8,044 bases of DNA, taken from assembly GCA_009784995.1 (NCBI GenBank), contig WQXE01000084.1, forward strand, positions 1-8,044, in the 5' to 3' direction. The notes beneath the pieces are model-generated. The model worked only from the letters and a program-made list of their open reading frames with translations, was not told where the DNA came from and made no database searches. Made by a program: the position numbers and the translations under genes. The DNA comes from Treponema sp. GTDB taxonomy: Bacteria; Spirochaetota; Spirochaetia; Treponematales; Breznakiellaceae. The stretch's first letter is position 1. Each line of letters opens with the position of its first letter. Positions 1 through 6,087 of this stretch are shown here, one piece after another.

Positions 1-829
1 TGCCGGTCCTTTTAAACGAACAGAATTAAGAAATTACTACAGCCAATTTTTATCAGTTCAGCAGATGTTGGATTTTTGTAAACCGGAAACAAAGGTTATA
101 ATTGTTGATTGTTCAGGCAAAGACAGAACCGGCGAAATTGAAGAATTTCTTGACAAGTTTCCAATCGCTATAATTGACCACCATGCCGCGGTAAAACATC
201 CGCCTTCAACCCCTCTGGCTCCTGTTTTTGTAAACGCGGCTTCTCCTTCATGTACGCTTTTAGTTTTTAAACTGATAACCGCGCTGGGATTAAAATTAAC
301 AAACGAAGAAGCGACATTGCTTCTTTTTGGTCTTTGCACAGATACAGGTTTTTTCCGTCATTTAAACGAAACTAATTCATTTGTATTTGAAGCCGCCGCC
401 GAAATGATCCGAAGCGGAGCAAGTCCTAAAAATATTTTTAATATTATAAACGGCGGAAGAAGCCTTAATTCAAGAATTTTATTGGGAAATATATTATCAA
501 GAGTTGAATCACATTTTGATGGAAAACTTTTAATCAGCTTTGAAACATTGGAAGAATTTGAAAAATATGGTTTTGAAGGAAGGGATTCAGACAGTTTAAA
601 TCAAATGCTGCTTTCTATTGAGGGTGTGGAAGCTACAGTTATTATCCGCCAGGAGTGTGTAGAGAATTGTACTGTGAGTTTAAGATCGATCGATAATATT
701 GATGTGTCACATATCGCGGCATCCTACAACGGAGGCGGGCACAAAAACGCTTCGGGACTCGCAATGAAAGGAAATATTACATTTGTAAAACAAAAAATGT
801 TAGAATCGTTTTCTTCTGTTTTTATATAA
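1..829 (+). CDS. DHH/DHHA1 family phosphoesterase, NrnA-like (5' end outside window)
   Basis: Probable nanoRNase / 3'-phosphoadenosine 5'-phosphate phosphatase of the DHH superfamily, a cytoplasmic Mn-dependent enzyme that removes nucleotides from very short RNAs and hydrolyses pAp. The frame is open to the left edge: 21 codons (beginning AGPFKRTEL) precede the first ATG at 65, and their sequence is typical inside this family, so that ATG is not the start. Counting from the first whole codon at base 2, VDCSG (about residues 35-39) is the second metal motif, IDHH (about 58-61) is the DHH motif, and CTDTGFFRH (about 112-120) carries the later metal-binding Asp. GGGHKNASG (about 244-252) is the DHHA1 substrate-binding signature. 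About 275 residues are visible against about 310-340 for the family, so only the N-terminal first metal motif is missing. The family is clear. The exact substrate (oligoribonucleotide, pAp or cyclic dinucleotide) is inferred. Confidence 0.9.
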   Translation, partial: AGPFKRTELRNYYSQFLSVQQMLDFCKPETKVIIVDCSGKDRTGEIEEFLDKFPIAIIDHHAAVKHPPSTPLAPVFVNAASPSCTLLVFKLITALGLKLTNEEATLLLFGLCTDTGFFRHLNETNSFVFEAAAEMIRSGASPKNIFNIINGGRSLNSRILLGNILSRVESHFDGKLLISFETLEEFEKYGFEGRDSDSLNQMLLSIEGVEATVIIRQECVENCTVSLRSIDNIDVSHIAASYNGGGHKNASGLAMKGNITFVKQKMLESFSSVFI

Positions 830-871
830 AATATTTATCATTTCGTTATTAACATTTTCATCAATAATAAT

Positions 872-887
872 TTTTTTCGCGAAAAAA
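872..887. repeat. Perfect 16-bp AT/CGCG palindrome upstream of sigma-like gene
   Basis: Six T, then CGCG, then six A, a perfect dyad with no spacer, 36 bp before the ATG at 923 and 43 bp after the phosphoesterase stop. With no loop it would make a poor RNA hairpin, so a protein-binding site (operator) is as likely as a terminator. The rest of the 93-bp gap is AT-rich, and I see no convincing -35/-10 pair in it. Confidence 0.45.
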
Positions 888-922
888 CGAGTCGATTAAA
901 AAAAACGCGTGATATTTACCTT

Positions 923-1783
923 ATGCAGAAAACATTAAATAATTTGTTTAACGGTTACTTTACAGGAACATTGGAACGCGGTGAACTTGAAGGATTGGTT
1001 TATCAATACTTGATACACAATCAGGAAAAAACATGTTTAAATCATTGGAAACACGATGACTATGAAGATTTTATTTCATGGTTTTATCCGCGCCTGCGGC
1101 TGGCGATTGAATCGTATAATGACACGGGTTCTTCCTTTGAGGCTTTTTTTACTAAATTCATTCATATTTCCGCGAAAGAATATAATGTACGTTCGGTAAT
1201 AAATAATGTTACAGAATACTGCGCGTGGAGCGCGAGAGTACCGGAAATGTATGTTCACGAAGAACCTCCTGTTTACAAAGTTAATGAAATAAATAAAGTT
1301 TTTACAAATCTTGTAATCGAAAAGGGAAGAAAAAATACAAGACGTATACTGGCGCTTATTTTAAAATGTTATTATTATGTATCAGATGATTTCGCGGAAA
1401 AAATCGCTCCGTTGATCGGAATGGAAATTGACGAATTAAAAAACATGCTGGAAAGAATAAAAAAGATAAGACAGGAAAAAGATGATAATTATTATTATTT
1501 TAAGGAAAGAATTTACAGGCAATTCTATAAATGTATAATCTATGAAAAAAGACTTACAATTGTTAAGGAAAACACAACAGCTTATAACAAATTAAAAACA
1601 AAAATGGAAAAAGCGAGAATAACACTGGAACGAATGAGGAAACGATTAAGTTTTATTCGTATGGAAGCGACTAACAAACAAATTGCCGAAGTAATCGGTA
1701 CTTCCAAAGGAACAGTTGACGCGAGTTTATCCAGATTAAAAATAAAATGGGAAAAGCTCGCGAAAAATTCCGACTTGAATTAA
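923..1783 (+). CDS. Divergent sigma-70-family-like regulator (region 2-like plus region 4-like HTH)
   Basis: Probably a cytoplasmic DNA-binding transcription factor; I do not recognise a named gene. Residues about 45-90 (YEDFISWFYPRLRLAIESY followed by DTGSSFEAFF) resemble sigma region 2: an acidic/aromatic helix, the 'AI..Y.D.GSSFE.F' step and a following basic segment. Residues about 137-175 (including RILALILKCYYYVSDDF) form a middle helical block that I associate with treponemal proteins of this kind. Residues about 190-245 are highly basic and probably coiled-coil. Residues about 250-275 (NKQIAEVIGTSKGTVDASLS) make a good helix-turn-helix resembling sigma region 4.2. At 286 residues it is longer than a typical ECF factor (about 170-200). 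ATG 923 is the first ATG, GTG or TTG after the in-frame stop at 827-829, which is also the stop of the preceding gene. It has no Shine-Dalgarno. A plain HTH regulator with no polymerase contact remains possible. Confidence 0.7.
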   Translation: MQKTLNNLFNGYFTGTLERGELEGLVYQYLIHNQEKTCLNHWKHDDYEDFISWFYPRLRLAIESYNDTGSSFEAFFTKFIHISAKEYNVRSVINNVTEYCAWSARVPEMYVHEEPPVYKVNEINKVFTNLVIEKGRKNTRRILALILKCYYYVSDDFAEKIAPLIGMEIDELKNMLERIKKIRQEKDDNYYYFKERIYRQFYKCIIYEKRLTIVKENTTAYNKLKTKMEKARITLERMRKRLSFIRMEATNKQIAEVIGTSKGTVDASLSRLKIKWEKLAKNSDLN

Positions 1784-1791
1784 GTGAATCT

Positions 1792-2796
1792 TTAAAAACT
1801 GAAAGCGAACACTGCCTTTTCGTGATAGTCTTTACCCGCGGAAGCGATACATGACGGAAAACTTTCTTGATTGGGTGTGTCAGGAAAATGCTGTGTTTCA
1901 AGACAGAAACCGGAATGTTTCACGTAACGGCTGCCGTTTTTTCCAGGCAGATTAAGATGATTTCCTGTATAAAATTGAACGCCGGGTTGTGTTGTAAAAA
2001 CTTTCATACCCCTGCCTGTTTTTGGTTCATATACTTCGGCGCAAGGGCGAAGTTTGTCACTTTCTCCGTCTACAACAAAACAATGATCATAATCTTTATT
2101 TATTTTTCTGCGTTTTAATAAATCAAAACCAGTCCCTTGTACAGGTAGAATTTTTCCTGTTGGAATACATCTTTTGTCTACTTCCACATAAGACGAACAA
2201 TGAAGAAGAAATTCGTGAGATAGAACACTACCCTTCCCTTGCCCTTCCAGATTAAAATAAGCGTGATTTGTAAAGTTTACAGGACATGGTTTGTCTACCT
2301 TAGCGCGATAATCGGCGATAATTTCGTTTGATTTTGTAAGACCGTAACTGACAACAGCTTTCATATTTCCGGGAAAACCACAATCGCCGTCCGGGCTTTC
2401 AAGTTCAAAACGGACAAAAACTCCTTCGTTTTCTTCGTAGGCTTCAGATTTCCAATGGTGCTTGGCAAAACCCATACTCCCTGAGTGCAAAGAATTTTTA
2501 CCGTCATTGGCTTCAAGATTATATGTTTTTCCGTATAAATCAAAAGATGCGTTTTTTATACGATTCGCGAAACGCCCTACTGTTACTCCAAAATAGGGTA
2601 CATTATTTAAAAAACCATCCACACTTGTATACCCGAGCAGTATATCATCTTTTCCGTTTTTTGACGGAACAATTAAACTTGTCCATGCCGCTCCGATATT
2701 AGTAATCGAAAATTTTAAATCACCCGCGCTGAGTGTATATAACTTTATTTTCTTTCCATTAGAAAGATACCCGTTAATCTTTTTTTCTACTTTCAT
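1792..2796 (-). CDS. galM: Aldose 1-epimerase (mutarotase)
   Basis: Interconverts alpha and beta anomers of glucose, galactose and related sugars in the cytoplasm, feeding the Leloir pathway or general sugar use. The 334 residues match the usual family length. Recognisable family signatures are GRFANRI (74-80), the LH of SLHSG (His104), TNHAYFNL (176-183) with the catalytic acid His178, Asp237 in DYDH, and CLETQHFPD (298-306) with the catalytic base Glu300. No key residue is missing, so the gene looks intact. ATG 2796 is the only plausible start: an in-frame stop lies just upstream with no ATG, GTG or TTG between. There is no Shine-Dalgarno, and a TATAAT ends 6 nt before the ATG. It lies 46 nt downstream of the barrel gene on the same strand, so read-through from that operon is possible. 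The gene converges on the sigma-like gene. No other sugar genes are visible nearby. Confidence 0.95.
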   Translation of the reverse strand: MKVEKKINGYLSNGKKIKLYTLSAGDLKFSITNIGAAWTSLIVPSKNGKDDILLGYTSVDGFLNNVPYFGVTVGRFANRIKNASFDLYGKTYNLEANDGKNSLHSGSMGFAKHHWKSEAYEENEGVFVRFELESPDGDCGFPGNMKAVVSYGLTKSNEIIADYRAKVDKPCPVNFTNHAYFNLEGQGKGSVLSHEFLLHCSSYVEVDKRCIPTGKILPVQGTGFDLLKRRKINKDYDHCFVVDGESDKLRPCAEVYEPKTGRGMKVFTTQPGVQFYTGNHLNLPGKNGSRYVKHSGFCLETQHFPDTPNQESFPSCIASAGKDYHEKAVFAFSF

Positions 2797-2802
2797 AAAA
2801 GT

Positions 2803-2808
2803 ATTATA
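2803..2808 (-). promoter_or_regulatory. Candidate -10 box for galM (TATAAT), possibly leaderless
   Basis: On the minus strand a perfect TATAAT, within TATATAAT, ends 6 nt before the galM ATG. A start site at normal distance would fall on or next to the A of the ATG. The position 17 bp further upstream shows no good TTGACA match, so only the -10 is supported. Confidence 0.45.
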
Positions 2809-2842
2809 TACCCGCTGGTTTTTTTAGTATAGAGAATAAAAA

Positions 2843-3931
2843 TTAAAATCGAAGCCTAAGTTTGGCGCTTAAATTAACGCGAGAAAAAGAGTCTAAATCA
2901 AATGGTGTTTGTACAGTAAATGTTAAAACCGCTCCCTGGAAAAGATCGTGGTTTACACTGATAAAAGGAGTAAATGAAATTTCATCAAAACTGGAAATTA
3001 ACGCTATGTTCATATTGGTAAAACTGTCAAAAATCCATGTAAAACCTGTATACAAATAATGGTTATTTTTAAAATTGCCGCCAAAACCCTCGGCAGTAGA
3101 CGATGTTTTACCATTATAAAGATACTCGGCAAGTACAATTAAATCTCCATCGAAAAATGAGTAATCCGCGCCAATACTAAATGAAAGTCCGTCAATCGAA
3201 AATTTTTCTTCGTGGTTGTATGTATAAAGAGCGTCTATAACAAAACCTATTTCAATATCTGCCTTTAAAGAAAATCCCGCGCGATGAATTCCAAATTTAA
3301 AATTATCGGAAGGAGTTTCAAATGAATACAACCCTTGCAAGCTTGCGTTATCCCAATGCCTATCCATTGATAAACCAAAAAATGAACCCTCACCTTTTAT
3401 AGAAAGCGGTTCGCGAGGCGCGGAATAAAAACAAAGCAGTTTAAGCTCGTCAATCGGATACCATGTAAGAGCGGTTCCAAGTATCGCGCGTGGGCGGGCA
3501 TCTGGTTTTAAGGGATTTTTTGGATTTAAAAAATCTGAAGAACCCCACACCTGGCCATAACCAAACGGCAAGCGAAAAAGCCCGCCGTCTATATCAACAT
3601 GTTCGCCGCGCAAACGGAAATAAAGGCGTTCCAGTTCAATTACGGAAATAAAATTTTCAGACGAAAAACTCATTCCAATTCCTGTTAAAGGAAACGCGTG
3701 AATTCCCGAAGCGGCGATTAAGTTTACCGCTCCGTGTACTGTAGCTTTGTCACGAATCCTTGATTGAAAACGTATATTCGCGAATTCTTCGATACCATAA
3801 GAAAACGCAGGCGAATCTCCCGCTCCGACATTCATGGATACTGTTGAATCCAAAATACCGGAGACAGTCATCTGCGCCGAAACACCGAGAACAATAAATA
3901 AAAATATAATAAATATGAAAACTCTCTTCAT
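2843..3931 (-). CDS. Predicted outer membrane beta-barrel protein of the ABC/LolA-like operon
   Basis: I do not recognise a named gene; the sequence reads as an exported outer membrane porin-like barrel. Residues 1-19 (MKR, then a hydrophobic run ending GVSA) are a signal peptide, probably cut before Gln20. There is no lipobox Cys. The rest shows alternating polar/hydrophobic stretches rich in Phe, Tyr, Gly and Ser, and the last residues are LSAKLRLRF, a C-terminal Phe in a strand as in the BAM beta-signal. The segment about 104-140, with GGLFRLPFGYGQVWG and DFLNPKNPL, recalls the 'WG..DFLNP.N' signature of DUF1302-like and related barrels. The mature length of about 343 residues would suit roughly 14-16 strands. 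ATG 3931 is chosen because AGGAGA lies 7 nt upstream and the signal peptide begins there. A longer frame opens at 3982, but its extra codons fall in the inverted repeat. As the distal gene of the operon it is plausibly the outer membrane partner of the transporter. Confidence 0.75.
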   Translation of the reverse strand: MKRVFIFIIFLFIVLGVSAQMTVSGILDSTVSMNVGAGDSPAFSYGIEEFANIRFQSRIRDKATVHGAVNLIAASGIHAFPLTGIGMSFSSENFISVIELERLYFRLRGEHVDIDGGLFRLPFGYGQVWGSSDFLNPKNPLKPDARPRAILGTALTWYPIDELKLLCFYSAPREPLSIKGEGSFFGLSMDRHWDNASLQGLYSFETPSDNFKFGIHRAGFSLKADIEIGFVIDALYTYNHEEKFSIDGLSFSIGADYSFFDGDLIVLAEYLYNGKTSSTAEGFGGNFKNNHYLYTGFTWIFDSFTNMNIALISSFDEISFTPFISVNHDLFQGAVLTFTVQTPFDLDSFSRVNLSAKLRLRF

Positions 3932-3938
3932 AAAATTA

Positions 3939-3944
3939 TCTCCT
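3939..3944 (-). promoter_or_regulatory. Ribosome binding site deciding the barrel gene start
   Basis: AGGAGA on the minus strand, 7 nt before ATG 3931. It supports the start at the signal peptide rather than the longer frames from 3952 or 3982. Confidence 0.75.
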
Positions 3945-3954
3945 AAATTCATCT

Positions 3955-4026
3955 CACGGAGGCGCAGAGGCACGGAGGTCACAGAGATACTTACGAATTA
4001 AGACTCCGTGCCTTTGTGTCTCCGTG
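3955..4026. repeat. Imperfect inverted repeat of 8-nt CACGGAG-like units between operon genes
   Basis: The arms are 3955-3977 and 4004-4026, 23 nt each, 20 of 23 complementary, with a 26-nt loop. The three departures (3962/4019, 3964/4017, 3967/4014) are all G opposite T on the plus strand. The left side is a tandem of 8-nt units: CACGGAGG, CGCAGAGG, CACGGAGG, then TCACAGAG reaching 3986. The right arm is the inverted copy of the same units. It resembles the CACRGAG-type intergenic repeats I remember from many unrelated bacterial genomes. It lies in the 109-bp gap between the LolA-like and barrel genes and has no U-tract, so it is not a standard terminator. It could stabilise mRNA or separate expression of the two cistrons. 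Confidence 0.85.
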
Positions 4027-4040
4027 TGAAATATTAATGG

Positions 4041-4781
4041 TTAGCGTTCCAGGTTTCGCATGCTGAATACAGAGTCCGCTATGGGTCTATCTAACACAAC
4101 GTTTCGCATAACAAAAACTGTTCTTGAATCTCTGCGTAAAAGGTCTCGCATTTCTCCCTCTACAGGAAAACGCCTTCCTCCGATAACTTCTACTTTAAGC
4201 AAGTTGTATTCTTTTAACATCGCGCCGGAAAGAGCGAAAAGCTCGTAACGCAGAACGTCGCCGTGTTGTTTGTCGATCCAAAGTTTGCGTTTGGGATAAC
4301 TTTCTGTGCGCCTTATGGCGTTTAACTCAAGCACCCACGCGTCACGTCCGTTTAATATTTCTGAACCTAAAAGAACAGGGGTGTAACGGCTGGATAAAGA
4401 TTCATTGTCCAGTGTATCTTCGTAAGACATGTCTGATCCCATCATGGATTCCCTGAGCATATGACCTGATATAAGCATTACTCCTTCGTTATCCGGAGAG
4501 TAAACCATTAATCTTCCGTCTCTTCTAAGGTACCTGGTTCCCCTGTCTTCGGGATTTGTAAATTCGATAAAGCTGTGCGTATTACCCCTTGCCCACGCTT
4601 TCATTGTTTTTACAAACCGCCGTCCTGAATGTTCGATAATAATATCACCTTCGTATTCAATGGTAGAATAAACTTCGTTATTATCTACCATCCGCAAAAG
4701 TTCGGCGGCGGTAGGCGTTTGTGAAAAAACAAAACCAGCGGTCATTATTATTAACACAATCACAAAAAATTTCTTATTCAT
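4041..4781 (-). CDS. Periplasmic outer membrane lipoprotein-sorting protein, LolA-like (PF17131 type)
   Basis: Predicted periplasmic carrier with a LolA/LolB-like half-barrel fold, expected to bind a lipid or lipoprotein released by the inner membrane ABC transporter and pass it to the outer membrane. Residues 1-20 (MNKK, hydrophobic core, ending VFS) form a signal peptide cut before Gln21. There is no lipobox Cys, so the product is soluble and not a LolB-like lipoprotein. The hallmark of the family is seen at about 111-123: ESMMGSDMSYEDT. Other family-like segments are FTNPEDRGTRYL (74-85), LMVYSPD (91-97), the KLWID strand (166-170) and the end IADSVFSMRNLER. At 246 residues it is about the usual length. 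Start 4781 is chosen for its GGAGG 6 nt upstream and the signal peptide; an in-frame ATG at 4805 lacks both. It lies 25 nt after the permease stop. The substrate is not deducible. Confidence 0.87.
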   Translation of the reverse strand: MNKKFFVIVLIIMTAGFVFSQTPTAAELLRMVDNNEVYSTIEYEGDIIIEHSGRRFVKTMKAWARGNTHSFIEFTNPEDRGTRYLRRDGRLMVYSPDNEGVMLISGHMLRESMMGSDMSYEDTLDNESLSSRYTPVLLGSEILNGRDAWVLELNAIRRTESYPKRKLWIDKQHGDVLRYELFALSGAMLKEYNLLKVEVIGGRRFPVEGEMRDLLRRDSRTVFVMRNVVLDRPIADSVFSMRNLER

Positions 4782-4787
4782 AACATA

Positions 4788-4792
4788 CCTCC
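4788..4792 (-). promoter_or_regulatory. Ribosome binding site deciding the LolA-like gene start
   Basis: GGAGG on the minus strand, 6 nt before ATG 4781. It favours that start over the in-frame ATG at 4805, which lies upstream of this site. Confidence 0.75.
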
Positions 4793-4806
4793 AAAAATAT
4801 TTCAAA

Positions 4807-6072
4807 TTATCTGCGTAACGCCTCTACAGGCTCTACAAACGCGCTTTTAAGCGATGGTATCAATGTAAAAAGTGACGCTACTACAACACCCATCAGCCAT
4901 CCCCGTATAAGTATAAAAGGACTGAACTGAAAGAAAATTACATTGCTCATAGGCATGTCGCTGAATGTGTTTCCGTAAAGGTCTCCGATACGCAGAGGAT
5001 AAATCGATCCAATAGCCGCGAAGATTCCGCCTATAACAGCTCCCGCAAGCGCTCCAATTGCCGCCATAAAAATTGATTCAAAGAAAAATACTTTTACAAT
5101 CTCGCCGCGAGTCATGCCAAGACATCCCATCATGCCGATTTCTTTAATACGTTCGTGAATGATCATTACAACCGTATTTATAATCAGGAAACTTGCTACA
5201 ATAATGAATACCAAAAAAACAATTACATACGCGAAACTCGCGACTTCCATTATCGCGACCCAGTAATTGTCACGCCAGTCTGTAACAACGCTATCCTCTC
5301 CCAAAAGATTTTTTACAGCTGCCGCGATGTTTCTGCTTTGTTTTTCATCGTCTGTAAATATTACAAGTGATTGCGTCGCTTCATCCAAAACTAAAAGCCT
5401 CTGGAGCCTTTCGATATCCACAATAATATATTGTTCGTCTATTTTGATGTAATCAAAATGAAATATACCGGTAATTACAGGGCTCCAGAATCTTTCTGAA
5501 AAATTAGAAGAAATTGTTTTAAGCGGAACACGATCACCTATTGATAAACCCGCCTTTTGTGCAAACACACTTCCAATTACACATTCGTTCGCATCTAAAG
5601 GCCAGCGTCCTTCCTGTAAGCCATCAGTGCGGTTAGTCATGTTAAAATTATTAACCGCCGTTTCTTTTTCAATATCCAAACCCCACAATACGGCATGTTT
5701 AATCGTACTCTCCTGCAATGTCGCCATTGTTGTAATCCTGGGAAGTACGGCATTAACACCCGGAATTTTATAAATATCCCGCGCTATTTCTTTCCAGCTT
5801 TTTCCGTCTGCCAAAGGATATTGAACAGGCATAAATTCAATTTCCGCTTCGTACTGCGATGAAACAGCTTTAATGTGTCCAAGTTCATAAATCTGCACTG
5901 TGTCATTTATACTTTTAATCATCCCTTCTATCATGGATGAATAAACAACAATAAATAACACCGCGATTCCTACCGCGGAAAAACAAAATAAAGTGCGTCT
6001 TTTGTTACGCCAAATATTTCGGTAAGCGATTTTTATCAACGCGGCTGTGCCGCCTTTTTTGTTATTCGTCAT
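4807..6072 (-). CDS. ABC transporter permease, FtsX/MacB/LolCE type (shorter subunit)
   Basis: Inner membrane permease of an ABC type VII (MacB/LolCDE-like) transporter that uses ATP to move or extract a substrate at the periplasmic face. Numbering from ATG 6072, the order is a cytoplasmic N-terminal amphipathic helix with YRNIWRNKRR (17-26), TM1 about 29-48, a periplasmic domain about 49-278 (MacB-PCD like), TM2 about 279-304, TM3 about 330-354 and TM4 about 388-407. Between TM2 and TM3 is the coupling segment ERIKEIGMMGCLGMT (307-321), a signature of the FtsX family. The C-terminus PVEALRR is also typical. With 421 residues the length is ordinary for LolC/LolE. Start 6072 has GGAGG 5 nt upstream; the ATG at 6084 overlaps that site and has none of its own. 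It lies 15 nt after the larger permease, with which it probably forms a heterodimer. Confidence 0.9.
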   Translation of the reverse strand: MTNNKKGGTAALIKIAYRNIWRNKRRTLFCFSAVGIAVLFIVVYSSMIEGMIKSINDTVQIYELGHIKAVSSQYEAEIEFMPVQYPLADGKSWKEIARDIYKIPGVNAVLPRITTMATLQESTIKHAVLWGLDIEKETAVNNFNMTNRTDGLQEGRWPLDANECVIGSVFAQKAGLSIGDRVPLKTISSNFSERFWSPVITGIFHFDYIKIDEQYIIVDIERLQRLLVLDEATQSLVIFTDDEKQSRNIAAAVKNLLGEDSVVTDWRDNYWVAIMEVASFAYVIVFLVFIIVASFLIINTVVMIIHERIKEIGMMGCLGMTRGEIVKVFFFESIFMAAIGALAGAVIGGIFAAIGSIYPLRIGDLYGNTFSDMPMSNVIFFQFSPFILIRGWLMGVVVASLFTLIPSLKSAFVEPVEALRR

Positions 6073-6077
6073 AATTT

Positions 6078-6082
6078 CCTCC
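6078..6082 (-). promoter_or_regulatory. Ribosome binding site deciding the shorter permease start
   Basis: GGAGG on the minus strand, 5 nt before ATG 6072. An earlier in-frame ATG (6084) is partly inside this site, so it is unlikely to be the real start. Confidence 0.75.
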
Positions 6083-6087
6083 ATGTA

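Noticed and set aside
65..67. ATG as the start of the phosphoesterase
   Set aside because: The frame continues upstream to the window edge with family-like residues, and the first metal-binding motif would be lost with this start.
58..339. 93-codon minus-strand open frame in the phosphoesterase
   Set aside because: It is antisense to the DHH motif region and has no independent support.
1867..2255. Two overlapping plus-strand open frames inside galM
   Set aside because: They lie opposite the conserved catalytic region of galM, and their Cys/Phe/Ile-rich translations look like antisense shadow.
3955..4026. Inverted repeat as a rho-independent terminator
   Set aside because: There is no U-tract after either arm, the loop is 26 nt and the operon genes continue on the same strand.
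3953..4030. Repeat as a CRISPR fragment
   Set aside because: Units are 8 nt, contiguous and inverted, with no spacers and no cas genes.
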